From NCBI GenBank assembly GCA_002706585.1, contig PALU01000043.1, forward strand, positions 4,325-19,080: a DNA stretch of 14,756 bases. The letters run 5' to 3'. This DNA comes from Rickettsiales bacterium. Lineage in GTDB: Bacteria > Pseudomonadota > Alphaproteobacteria > TMED127. The notes beneath the pieces were generated by a model. It was not told the origin of the DNA and made no database searches. It saw only the letters and a program-made list of their open reading frames with translations. Within the stretch, counting starts at the first letter, position 1. The number at the start of each line of letters is the position of its first letter. This document shows, piece by piece, positions 7,481 through 14,756 of this stretch. The position numbers and the translations under genes were made by a program.

Positions 7481-9135
7481 TTATAAGTATCAATTAATTT
7501 TCTTGCAGCAACCTGAGCCTCATCTGTAATTGTTGTTCCAGACAACATTCTTGCAATTTCTTGTACCCTATCATTATATTCAAGTCTCTCGATGAAAATC
7601 TTAGTATTTTCTTCTTTGATTTCTTTTTTTACTAAATAGTGATCATTTCCAAGAACAGCTACTTGCGGTGAATGAGTAACTACTAAAACTTGTCTATTAT
7701 TTCCAAGCTGTCTTAATCTAATACCAACTGCAGTTGATACTGCTCCACCTATGCCACTATCAACCTCGTCGAATACAATTTGTGATTTACTATTTTTTTG
7801 TGAAATTACTCTTATGGCTAAAGCTATTCTGCATAACTCTCCACCAGAAGAAATATTTTTAATTTCATCCATATTAGATTTTGGGTTGGTTTGTATTTTA
7901 AAAATAACTTTATCAAAACCTTTTTCACTATCATTTTCTTTTTCAATAAAGGTCTTAAATTTTGCATTTTCTAATTTAAGCGCAGGAAGTTCTAGATTAA
8001 TTTTTTGGTCCATTTTATTAGCAAATTCTTTTCTTAAAGATGAAATTTTTTTTGCCTGAGATTCATACTTTTCCTTATTTTTATTTAAAATAACTTTAAG
8101 ATTTTTTAGTGTACTTTCATAATTATCAAGATTTTTTAAATCTTCTCTTAATTCTTCTTCAAGATCATTTAAGCTATCTTCATTAATTCTATGCTTTCTT
8201 GAAATTTTTTTGTATAAAAACATTCTTTCATCTATTTGATCTAAAGATAATTCATTGCTCTTATTATCTGAAAAACTTCTAATTGATTTAGAAATATCAG
8301 ATAAATCAATTGATAATGATTCAAGTGATTGAACAATTTCTTTTTGATCTTCGGTAAGTAATTCATATATTTTTGAAAACAAACTTAAATTTTTAGACAT
8401 TAGTTTTTCTATTCCACTTGGTTCATCTGAAATAAAATTGGTAATAATTTGGTTTATACTTTCGTTAATTTTTACGGAATTTTGAAGAATCTTCTTTTTT
8501 TTGCCCAAATCTATGAATTCATCTTTTATAGGGTTTAATTCCTTTAACTCATTAATGTCATTAATTAATTCTTCTTTTTTTGCTAATAAACTTTCACTTT
8601 TTTCAATGAGGTCAGAATATTTTTTTTTACTATCTTTCATGATTTCCCATTGTCTATTTAATTCAATGAGTTCATCTTTATAATCCCCATATTCATCTAA
8701 ATTATCAATGTGAGTTGATGTATCAAGAAGTCCTTGTTCTGAAAATTGACTTTGTATTTCAAGAAGTTCTTTAGTTATTGATTTTAAAACACCTAAACTA
8801 ACTAAATCATCATCTATAAAAGATTTGCTCTTACCATCACTTGATATTACTCTTTTAATTAAAATTTCTTCCTCGGGCTCTATTCCAAGTTCTTCAAGTA
8901 TTTTTTTAACATTATTAAAATTCTTTATATCAAATAATGCTGTAATGCTAGTTTTTATTCCTTCTGGTGGTTTTAAAGTATTTCTCGCTCTATTCCCAGA
9001 AATTAGGCTCAATGAATCCAAAATCATCGATTTTCCAGCTCCAGTTTCTCCAGTAAGAACACATAAGCCTTGATTGAAAACAAAATCAATCTGGTCTATC
9101 AGTAATAAATTCTTTATAGATAAATGTTTCAACAT
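7477..9135 (-). CDS. recN: DNA repair protein RecN
   Basis: RecN is an SMC-like ATPase that acts early in recombinational repair of double-strand breaks. The 552 residues are the family's normal length. The N-terminus MLKHLSIKNLLLIDQIDF leads to Walker A GETGAGKS at 29-36. The middle (about 150-400) is Lys/Glu/Leu-rich and predicted coiled coil, shorter than in SMC proteins. The C-terminal ATPase half has the ABC signature SSGGE at 429-433, Walker B with the catalytic acidic pair VFDEVDSGIGG at 454-464, and the switch histidine His488 in VTHSPQ. It ends with the RecN-type ARMLSG segment. The start lies one base after the bamD stop (TGA-G-ATG), so translation is likely coupled. It is the last gene of the minus-strand string; its TAA at 7477-7479 overlaps the pepP stop on the other strand. 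Confidence 0.97.
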   Translation of the reverse strand: MLKHLSIKNLLLIDQIDFVFNQGLCVLTGETGAGKSMILDSLSLISGNRARNTLKPPEGIKTSITALFDIKNFNNVKKILEELGIEPEEEILIKRVISSDGKSKSFIDDDLVSLGVLKSITKELLEIQSQFSEQGLLDTSTHIDNLDEYGDYKDELIELNRQWEIMKDSKKKYSDLIEKSESLLAKKEELINDINELKELNPIKDEFIDLGKKKKILQNSVKINESINQIITNFISDEPSGIEKLMSKNLSLFSKIYELLTEDQKEIVQSLESLSIDLSDISKSIRSFSDNKSNELSLDQIDERMFLYKKISRKHRINEDSLNDLEEELREDLKNLDNYESTLKNLKVILNKNKEKYESQAKKISSLRKEFANKMDQKINLELPALKLENAKFKTFIEKENDSEKGFDKVIFKIQTNPKSNMDEIKNISSGGELCRIALAIRVISQKNSKSQIVFDEVDSGIGGAVSTAVGIRLRQLGNNRQVLVVTHSPQVAVLGNDHYLVKKEIKEENTKIFIERLEYNDRVQEIARMLSGTTITDEAQVAARKLIDTYN

Positions 9136-9136
9136 C

Positions 9137-9967
9137 TCAAATCAAATCAAATGCTCTTGAATCTAACTTTTCTAAATCTAGCTCTTTCTTTTTGTATTTT
9201 TTAAGATTTCTATTTATCTTATGTACTTTTAAAAGATCTAATGCTTCCTTTTTCCAGATAGATTTTGGAAAATTATAATTTAGAATCTTGTAAAGATATA
9301 TTGATTGATTTCTTAAACCAAGAGATATATAGCATTCGATAACTCGATAAATTGACTCTGGAACATGAACTGTTCTCCTATAATCTTTTAAAATAACCTT
9401 GTACCTTTTTATGCCGGCTAATAAAAAACCTTCCTTTTGATAATATTTCCCAATTTGCATTTCTTTAGAGGCTAAATGATTCTTTAGTGTTTTTATATGC
9501 TTTTTTGATTTTTTAGCATAAGGAGAATTAGGATATCTATTCTCAAGTTCAGAGAAAACATCATGAGCTTTAACGGAAAATTTTTGGTCTAGTGTAACAT
9601 CTGGCATTCTCTCAAAATAGGAGTAACCTTTTAGATATAAAGCATAAGGTAATAATGGATGATTTGGGTTAAGTTCAACAAACTTGCTTAATGTTAGTAT
9701 TGCTTCATCGTATTTATTCAAAGAATATTGTGCAAATCCAGCCATTACTTGTCCCCTTGAAGCTAATTCAGAATATGGATGTTGAAGTTCTAATTCATTA
9801 AGAATTTCTATAGATTCTTCATATTCCTTTGATTTGATATATCCCATTGCTTCATTGTACATTGCAACATCATTATCTAATTGGACATTAAAATCAGTTT
9901 TTTCAGAGCTAGAACATGACAAAAGTAGAAAACTTAAAAATATAGAAATTAAATTGCGCAATATCAT
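9137..9967 (-). CDS. bamD: Outer membrane protein assembly lipoprotein BamD (ComL/YfiO)
   Basis: BamD is an essential lipoprotein of the BAM complex; with BamA it folds beta-barrel proteins into the outer membrane from the periplasmic side. The 276-residue product starts with a hydrophobic signal peptide (about 5-17) and a lipobox LLSC with Cys18 as the lipidated residue. TPR-type helical repeats follow from about 33 to 245, for example YNEAMGYIKSKEYEESI, then AGFAQYSLNKYDEAI. The family segment EMQIGKYYQKEGFLLAGIKR is well conserved and distinguishes BamD from generic TPR proteins. Its place after lpxC and before recN is the usual alphaproteobacterial order. The 48-base gap to lpxC shows no terminator or clear promoter, and no Shine-Dalgarno sequence precedes the ATG. 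Confidence 0.94.
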   Translation of the reverse strand: MILRNLISIFLSFLLLSCSSSEKTDFNVQLDNDVAMYNEAMGYIKSKEYEESIEILNELELQHPYSELASRGQVMAGFAQYSLNKYDEAILTLSKFVELNPNHPLLPYALYLKGYSYFERMPDVTLDQKFSVKAHDVFSELENRYPNSPYAKKSKKHIKTLKNHLASKEMQIGKYYQKEGFLLAGIKRYKVILKDYRRTVHVPESIYRVIECYISLGLRNQSIYLYKILNYNFPKSIWKKEALDLLKVHKINRNLKKYKKKELDLEKLDSRAFDLI

Positions 9968-10015
9968 TGTGATATTTTTAAATGATTTTAGCTCTAAATA
10001 AAGTAAAATTTTAAA

Positions 10016-10951
10016 TCAATTAGAACAGACTAACTTCCAATTAGATGAAGACTCAAAAATTTTATCAATAAGTTTAACATTTAACTCATGACCACTAGAG
10101 GAAGTATAGAAAGAACCAAGTAATCTGTATCCTGCTAAAGATATATCACCAATAAAATCTAAAACTTTATGTCTTACAAATTCATCAGAAAATCTTAACC
10201 CATCTGGGTTAAGCACAGAATCCTTGTCAAGAACAACAGCATTTTCCAGACTTCCACCTAGAGCAAGACCTTTTTTTCTAAGTGCATCAACTTGGTCTAA
10301 AAATCCAAACGTTCTGGCAGAGCTTATTTGGGTTTTGTAAATTTCTGGTGTTAAAAGCATTGATATAGACTGTTTACCTATTACTTTATTTTCAAAATTT
10401 ATATCTGATGTAATTAATGTCTGGTCAAACGGAGAGACTCTGACTAATTTATTGCCTTGCTTAACTTCTACAGTTTTTAATATTTTAATATATTTTTTAA
10501 AAACATCTTGCTCTTCGAAACCAACTCTTTCAAATTCATTAATAAAAAATTTTGATGATCCGTCATAAACTGGAATTTCAGTACTATCAATTTCAATGAA
10601 AATGTTATCAATTTCGTATCCATACAGAGCAGATAAAATATGTTCTACAGTTGAGACGTAATCTCCAGAAGAATTTGACAATAATGTACACATGTTAGTT
10701 GATTTTACATTCTTATGAGACGCCTTAATTTCAGTTAACTCTCCTCTTCTATTTTTTTTTCTAAAAACAAAACCAGTATCAGGTGGAGCTGGTTTCAATG
10801 TCATTTTTATTTTGTTTCCACTGTGGAGACCAATACCAGAAAAGGAAAGTGTTTTTTTTAAGGTCTTTTGTTTTTTTGCCAGAGAAATCTTAGGTAAATT
10901 ATGACCTATAAAGTAATTTTCTGCATTAAGATTGTATTTATGCTTTAACAT
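10016..10951 (-). CDS. lpxC: UDP-3-O-acyl-N-acetylglucosamine deacetylase LpxC
   Basis: LpxC is the zinc amidase of the first committed step of lipid A synthesis, so the host should make lipopolysaccharide. The 311 residues include GIGLHSG at 39-45 and STVEHILSAL at 100-109, with Glu103 (general base) and His104 (zinc ligand). PVYDGSS and the segment FVRHKVLDFIGD at 258-269 follow, giving zinc ligands His261 and Asp265. His288 in SGHELN is the catalytic histidine. All residues known to be needed in E. coli LpxC are present. The ATG at 10951 is the only ATG before the conserved region and leaves about 25 residues more at the N-terminus than E. coli LpxC. No GTG or TTG start lies between, so the extension is probably real unless a rare start such as CTG is used. 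The gene directly upstream is ftsA; the usual upstream neighbour ftsZ is missing. Confidence 0.96.
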   Translation of the reverse strand: MLKHKYNLNAENYFIGHNLPKISLAKKQKTLKKTLSFSGIGLHSGNKIKMTLKPAPPDTGFVFRKKNRRGELTEIKASHKNVKSTNMCTLLSNSSGDYVSTVEHILSALYGYEIDNIFIEIDSTEIPVYDGSSKFFINEFERVGFEEQDVFKKYIKILKTVEVKQGNKLVRVSPFDQTLITSDINFENKVIGKQSISMLLTPEIYKTQISSARTFGFLDQVDALRKKGLALGGSLENAVVLDKDSVLNPDGLRFSDEFVRHKVLDFIGDISLAGYRLLGSFYTSSSGHELNVKLIDKIFESSSNWKLVCSN

Positions 10952-11015
10952 TAGACAAATAATAGCTTAACTCGTTATTATTCTCTATTCACAAAAAATT
11001 TCAGTTTGTTACATT
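10952..11015 (-). other. 64-base ftsA-lpxC gap where ftsZ would be expected
   Basis: This is the longest intergenic stretch in the window. It holds no ORF of note and no recognisable ftsZ remnant. A weak A/T-only inverted repeat pairs 10958-10964 with 10976-10982. On the minus strand TATTAT lies close to the lpxC ATG and resembles a -10 box, but no -35-like hexamer sits at the right distance. A separate lpxC promoter is possible but not shown. Confidence 0.5.
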
Positions 11016-12236
11016 TTATGCATAGCTATCTTCAATCCAATTCTCAATTTTATCAAATACTGAAACTACTTTACTACCGGCAATTTGTTCATTAATTTCT
11101 GAAATTTGGTGATTTCTTGATAATTCAACGAGGCCTAATAATGAGCTAAACTCTGGCTTATTATGAAAAAAACTAGAGGCATCTTCAATTTTACCAATCC
11201 TACTTTTTCTATTAAAAAGTTGTGAAGAAAGAGATTCTAATCCATAAATTTTACTTGCTCCACCAGTTAAAACAATATTATTAATTCCTATCCTAGCATG
11301 TAGATTATCGAACAAATTGTCTCTTATTATTTCTAAAATTTCCTCATATCTTGGTTTAATAATACCTAGTAATAAATTTCTACTTATTTTTTTCTTATTC
11401 TGCGAATCAGAACCAATTTCAATTGTTTCGTTATAAGATGAGTGAAGATTTCCATGCATTATTTTGGTTAACTCAGCATCTTCCTCAGAAATTTCTAGAC
11501 CTTTAGATAAATCTTTTGTTACATCTATCCCAGCAAGAGGGATATTATCAGTGTAAATGATTTTGTTTTTCAAAAAAACAACGACTTTAGATGAATAATA
11601 ACCAATATCAATACAAACGGTTCCTGAGTTTTTTTCGTAATCACTTAAATTAGCTAAAGAAGCGGCTACGCCAGAATCATAAAAATTTTTGATTTTTATT
11701 TTATTTTTGTAATAACATTGTTCAAACCCATTAATTAATGGTGTGTCAACAAAAACATTAAAACTAGAAAAACCAATATTGTTACATTTTTTTCCTATTG
11801 GATCATCAACAACCTCTTTATTATTTAAATAAAAACTATATGGAAAAGAATGAATAAGCTGTTTGTTTTTTATATTGATATCAGAAATATTTTTTTTATA
11901 AATTTCTCTAATTATTTTTTTTGTAATACCTAGCTTGCCAGTTTTTAATTCTGAGTAGTTTTTCTTTGTATAAATATTGTTATCAGTAATACTAGAAAAG
12001 AATCTATCTCCCTTTTTTATAATTTCAGATTTATTTGCAATCTGAAAAACACTATTAATTTCTTTAGAAAGTAATTCATAATTGTGAATTTTATTTTTTA
12101 TAATCCCTTTACTTCTTTTATGCCCCAGACCAAGAATTTTTGTTTTATTTACTTCAATCCTAAAAATCAAACAAGTGATTTTACTATTGCCTATGTCAAA
12201 AATAGTTATGGGGTTATCTTTTTTTAAGTTAAACAT
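11016..12236 (-). CDS. ftsA: Cell division protein FtsA (divergent)
   Basis: FtsA is an actin-like cytoplasmic ATPase that tethers FtsZ filaments to the inner membrane and recruits later divisome proteins. The 406 residues fit the family. Phosphate-1 motif FDIGNSKI (13-20), FtsA-type segments FPYSFYLNN and DDPIG (about 131-147), the adenosine motif VLTGGASKIYG (322-332) and the conserved IKPRYEEIL (293-301) are all present. The C-terminal SVFDKIENWIEDSYA (392-406) resembles the amphipathic membrane-targeting helix that ends FtsA. The phosphate-2 motif is unusual: where the family has DIGGGT, this protein has DIGYYSS (210-216). The ATG lies inside ftsQ, giving a 13-base overlap. The next gene downstream is lpxC rather than ftsZ. 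Position, length and the conserved ends make FtsA much more likely than MreB or DnaK relatives. Confidence 0.9.
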   Translation of the reverse strand: MFNLKKDNPITIFDIGNSKITCLIFRIEVNKTKILGLGHKRSKGIIKNKIHNYELLSKEINSVFQIANKSEIIKKGDRFFSSITDNNIYTKKNYSELKTGKLGITKKIIREIYKKNISDINIKNKQLIHSFPYSFYLNNKEVVDDPIGKKCNNIGFSSFNVFVDTPLINGFEQCYYKNKIKIKNFYDSGVAASLANLSDYEKNSGTVCIDIGYYSSKVVVFLKNKIIYTDNIPLAGIDVTKDLSKGLEISEEDAELTKIMHGNLHSSYNETIEIGSDSQNKKKISRNLLLGIIKPRYEEILEIIRDNLFDNLHARIGINNIVLTGGASKIYGLESLSSQLFNRKSRIGKIEDASSFFHNKPEFSSLLGLVELSRNHQISEINEQIAGSKVVSVFDKIENWIEDSYA

Positions 12237-12919
12237 TTTTTTTTACTTAAATAAATTCTTCCTTTTATTCTTAAGTCTATACTTTTATATTCATTATAAA
12301 CTTCTAAACCTTTAATTTTTTTTAAAATTTTCATTGATTTTTCAAAATCCTTAACTGGAATTAAAAAGCATTTTTCATTATCAAGCAAAAATCTCCAACC
12401 AACATTTTCAATAAAATATATTTTTTTTAAATTTTCAAAAATTGATTTTTGATATTTGTCAATATTGGAAATTTTTGAAATGTGTTTGTTAGCATTTTTA
12501 CCATAGATTGTTATCAAATTTTGAAATGAAAAATTATATCTTAGGGTCTCACCTTTCCTATCTATATAGCTATAATTATTATCATTGTTCCAAAGCATAA
12601 ATGGGTATTTTTCATCAATAAAAATGTCAAGAACTCCTGAAGGGTGTAATATAAATTCAAAATTACTTATTTCATTAACGTTGTTCAAATTTTTTTTTAA
12701 TTTTTTAGAACTAAAAGACCAATAGTTTTGATTCAAATGGATATCCAAATAATTCATTAAATATTCTTTATCTAAATATCTAAGATTCAGGAAGTTTATT
12801 TTAGTAATTTTTTTTTGAGGAAAAAAACTAACCCAGTTAATTTTTGAATATGAATGTATTTGATTTATTCCAAATAATGTAATGATAAGTAGTAATGAAA
12901 AAATTAAAAATTTACGCAT
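12224..12919 (-). CDS. ftsQ: Cell division protein FtsQ (divergent)
   Basis: FtsQ is a bitopic inner-membrane protein that links the cytoplasmic division ring to periplasmic septal peptidoglycan synthesis through FtsL and FtsB. The 231-residue product has a short basic start (MRK), one membrane helix (about 4-22) and a periplasmic part. The first section (about 38-110) has the layout of a POTRA domain and ends in IDEKYPFMLW, like the family's P-A-W segment. YIDRKGE follows, matching the D--G turn that opens the FtsQ beta domain. The C-terminal IDLRIKGRIYL matches the family's DLR ending. Sequence similarity is low and the protein is shorter than E. coli FtsQ (276), so the call rests on topology, these motifs and the place between ddl and ftsA. 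It overlaps ddl by 16 bases and ftsA by 13. Confidence 0.87.
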   Translation of the reverse strand: MRKFLIFSLLLIITLFGINQIHSYSKINWVSFFPQKKITKINFLNLRYLDKEYLMNYLDIHLNQNYWSFSSKKLKKNLNNVNEISNFEFILHPSGVLDIFIDEKYPFMLWNNDNNYSYIDRKGETLRYNFSFQNLITIYGKNANKHISKISNIDKYQKSIFENLKKIYFIENVGWRFLLDNEKCFLIPVKDFEKSMKILKKIKGLEVYNEYKSIDLRIKGRIYLSKKKCLT

Positions 12920-13824
12920 TCAGGGTTAGATAAAATAATTTCACATAATTCAAGAAAATTTAAACCTTTTGAAGCTGCCATTTCTGGAAGTAGTGAGTTT
13001 TTGGTTAAGCCTGGTTGAGTATTAACTTCAAGTAAAAAAATTTTTTCATTTTCTGCACTGTACCTAAAGTCTAGTCTACTGACGCAATTGCAATCCATTT
13101 TGTTATGAACATTTTCAGAAATAGATTTTAACATATTCAAAATTTTTTTAGGCAATTTAGGATTTATCTCATGTTTGGCAATTTTAAGGTACTTATTATT
13201 ATAATCATAAATTTCATCATCAAAAATAATTTCCATCACACCACATACTTTATTATCTAAAATACCAACTGTAAGTTCTCTTCCTGGAATAAATTTTTCA
13301 TACATAAATTTTTCTAAGAATTGTTGTTTCTTGTTAAGAAAAGAGTTTAACTCACCATTATCATTAATCTTGTAAAGTTGGTTACTTGATCCACCACAGA
13401 TAGGTTTTACAATTAATGGGAATTTTATTGTTTTTTCAAGATTTATATTTGCAATTAAATTTCCCATTGGAGTTTCTACACCAAGTTTCTCAAATAAAAT
13501 TTTTGAAAAATGTTTGTTCATTAAAATTGAAGACGCAAGAACTCCAGAATGTGTATATGGAATTTGTAAATAATTTAAAATAGATTGTATTTGTCCATCT
13601 TCACCAAAATAACCATGTAGACAATTAAAAATTATATCAGGTTTACTTTTTTTAATGTCTGAAATTAATTTAGTACAATCTCTGTTTACATCTATTAATG
13701 TAACATCGTATTTATTTTTAAGTGCTTTATAAACTTCTTGTGCTGAAAGCAAAGAAATTTCTGACTCGTCAGAAATTCCGCCCTGAAGAATAGAGATCTT
13801 CTTATATTTTTTTAAAAGATCCAA
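12904..13824 (-). CDS. ddl: D-alanine--D-alanine ligase
   Basis: Ddl joins two D-alanines with ATP to make the dipeptide that MurF adds to peptidoglycan precursors. It is an ATP-grasp enzyme of normal length (306). Landmarks: QGGISDESEISL near 14-25, with Glu22 in the place of E. coli DdlB Glu15; LHGYFGEDGQIQ (69-80); ATP-binding Lys104 and Lys140; and the GGSS loop with Ser146. YDYNNKY (206-212) is the serine-loop partner, Arg250 and Asp252 lie in SRLDF, and the magnesium ligands Glu266 and Asn268 are in LEVNTQPGLT. The residue pair after GSS is NQ rather than the usual VG. The start is TTG at 13824: a TAG lies in frame three codons upstream, no ATG lies near the conserved start, and GGGAG sits 10 bases before the TTG. 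It overlaps murB by 23 bases and ftsQ by 16. Confidence 0.95.
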   Translation of the reverse strand: MDLLKKYKKISILQGGISDESEISLLSAQEVYKALKNKYDVTLIDVNRDCTKLISDIKKSKPDIIFNCLHGYFGEDGQIQSILNYLQIPYTHSGVLASSILMNKHFSKILFEKLGVETPMGNLIANINLEKTIKFPLIVKPICGGSSNQLYKINDNGELNSFLNKKQQFLEKFMYEKFIPGRELTVGILDNKVCGVMEIIFDDEIYDYNNKYLKIAKHEINPKLPKKILNMLKSISENVHNKMDCNCVSRLDFRYSAENEKIFLLEVNTQPGLTKNSLLPEMAASKGLNFLELCEIILSNPECVNF

Positions 13825-14710
13825 TTCTTTCTATCTCCCATTCTAGATTAACTTTATATTGTTTTTTTACTTTTTCTTTTATTTCTTCACCAAGCAATTC
13901 TATATCAAGAGATGATGCGTTATTCTCATTAATTAAAAAATTAGAATGTTTTTGAGAAACTTTTGCTCCTCCAAGTTTTTTTCCTCTATACCCAATACTA
14001 TCTATTAATCTCCAAGCTGATTGTTTGTTATTAGGATTTTTAAATGTACTTCCACCAGTTCTTATGGCAAATGGTTGAGTATTTTTTCTTAAAGTTGATA
14101 TTTTATCTAGGTTTTTTTTGATCAAGGAATTTTTTTTAAAACTAAATTTAAATTCAGCGTCTATAATAGTTAAATTTTTATTAATAGATGTGTTTCTGTA
14201 ACTAAATTTTATATCCTCTTTTGTCAATTTCTTTATTCTGGAATTTCTATCTATTACCCTACAAGAAATAAAAAAATCGCTTATTTCATTTCCATAACAA
14301 CCTGCATTCATTTTAATATTTCCTCCAATTGTTCCTGGAATACCTTTGAGAAATTCTAACCCACTTATATTATTATTTTGACAAAATTTTGCTAATTCTG
14401 AATCTTTAACTGCACTACCAACCAGAATTCTGGAATTATTTTTATTGACCTTAATTTGTGAAAATTCTTTTCCTAATTTTAAAACTATTCCTTTATAACC
14501 TCCATCTCTAATAATTATATTTGAACCTGCTCCTAAAACAAAAATAGGAATTTTTTTTGGTAAAAACTTTAAAACAATAATTAATTTATTTAGTGTATTT
14601 ACCTTAATAAAAACAGATGAATTTCCTCCAGCTCCAAACCAAGTTTTTTTTCCTAAATCGTAGTTGATTTTTAAATTTGAAGGTTTTTTTTCTAAATTTG
14701 TAAAAATCAT
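13802..14710 (-). CDS. murB: UDP-N-acetylenolpyruvoylglucosamine reductase MurB
   Basis: MurB is the FAD-dependent cytoplasmic enzyme that uses NADPH to reduce UDP-GlcNAc-enolpyruvate to UDP-N-acetylmuramate. The 302-residue product has the type II (short) layout. The FAD-binding section includes GAGSN (60-64) and GLEFLKGIPGTIGGN (117-131). Catalytic residues line up as Arg172 (SYRNTS), Ser221 (GGSTFKNP) and Glu292 (LEWEIERIG). The LGGAKVSQKHSNFLIN segment (247-261) is also typical. The ATG lies one base after the stop of the probable murC gene, and the 3' end overlaps ddl by 23 bases, so translational coupling is likely. No Shine-Dalgarno sequence is visible. Confidence 0.97.
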   Translation of the reverse strand: MIFTNLEKKPSNLKINYDLGKKTWFGAGGNSSVFIKVNTLNKLIIVLKFLPKKIPIFVLGAGSNIIIRDGGYKGIVLKLGKEFSQIKVNKNNSRILVGSAVKDSELAKFCQNNNISGLEFLKGIPGTIGGNIKMNAGCYGNEISDFFISCRVIDRNSRIKKLTKEDIKFSYRNTSINKNLTIIDAEFKFSFKKNSLIKKNLDKISTLRKNTQPFAIRTGGSTFKNPNNKQSAWRLIDSIGYRGKKLGGAKVSQKHSNFLINENNASSLDIELLGEEIKEKVKKQYKVNLEWEIERIGSFKKI

Positions 14711-14711
14711 A

Positions 14712-14756
14712 TTATTTAAAAATTTTTGTAAACCTATCTGCTATTTTACTACTTAA
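14712..14756 (-). CDS. murC: C-terminal end of an upstream gene, probably murC (partial)
   Basis: Only one of the three minus-strand frames is open from the window edge. It codes LSSKIADRFTKIFK and ends with TAA at 14714-14712, one base before the murB ATG. UDP-N-acetylmuramate--L-alanine ligase (MurC) normally precedes murB in this cluster, so murC is the likely identity. Fourteen residues are too few to prove it, and the MurC C-terminus is poorly conserved. The existence of a coding end here is more certain than its name. Confidence 0.5.
   Translation of the reverse strand, partial: LSSKIADRFTKIFK

Noticed and set aside
7480..7530. Terminator for the plus-strand string after pepP
   Set aside because: No stem of useful length followed by T is visible in the first 50 bases past pepP.
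7751..9073. Plus-strand ORFs of 102, 60 and 82 codons opposite recN
   Set aside because: All are antisense shadows of the well-supported recN gene, with no domain-like features.
10870..10951. LpxC extension as a relic of the FtsZ C-terminal peptide
   Set aside because: HNLPKISLAKKQ has only a vague likeness to the FtsZ tail (IPAFLR-Q type). The match is too weak, and the extension has its own ATG with a stop codon in frame shortly before.
10958..10982. Hairpin or promoter for lpxC in the 64-base gap
   Set aside because: The stem is seven A-T pairs with an 11-base loop, which is expected by chance here. The TATTAT box has no -35 partner at 16-18 bases.

Overview
This window is a gene-dense, strongly AT-rich piece of bacterial core chromosome. 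I read it as a streamlined, probably free-living alphaproteobacterium (SAR11-like or another small-genome marine lineage). That placement is an inference from three things: the AT-rich, poly-A-rich composition with almost no intergenic DNA; the split methionine synthase; and the gene order ddl-ftsQ-ftsA-(ftsZ)-lpxC-bamD-recN, which is typical of Alphaproteobacteria. I see no mobile elements, CRISPR arrays, tRNA or rRNA genes, and no gap above 300 bases.

Region 1 (1-7480, plus strand) is one tightly packed gene string: the C-terminal end of the homocysteine methyltransferase half of methionine synthase (metH1), the cobalamin-binding and activation half (metH2), the helicase uvrD, the ribosomal protein L11 methyltransferase prmA, and an M24-family aminopeptidase P (pepP). 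Spacings run from a 1-base overlap to 10 bases. prmA is split into two frames at a run of 13 A, yet both halves keep good PrmA sequence.

Region 2 (7477-14756, minus strand) is a cell-envelope and division cluster, transcribed from high to low coordinates: a probable murC tail, murB, ddl, ftsQ, ftsA, lpxC, bamD, recN. MurC, MurB and Ddl supply peptidoglycan precursors; FtsQ and FtsA are divisome parts; LpxC starts committed lipid A synthesis; BamD is a lipoprotein of outer-membrane protein assembly; RecN acts in recombinational repair. ftsZ, which normally lies between ftsA and lpxC, is missing: only 64 bases separate them.

The two strings converge tail to tail. The stop codons of pepP and recN overlap, and a weak candidate terminator for the minus-strand string lies inside the end of pepP.

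I found no unknown multi-gene system. The observations most worth a second look are the poly-A frameshift in prmA, the absence of ftsZ from its usual slot, and an altered nucleotide-binding motif in FtsA.
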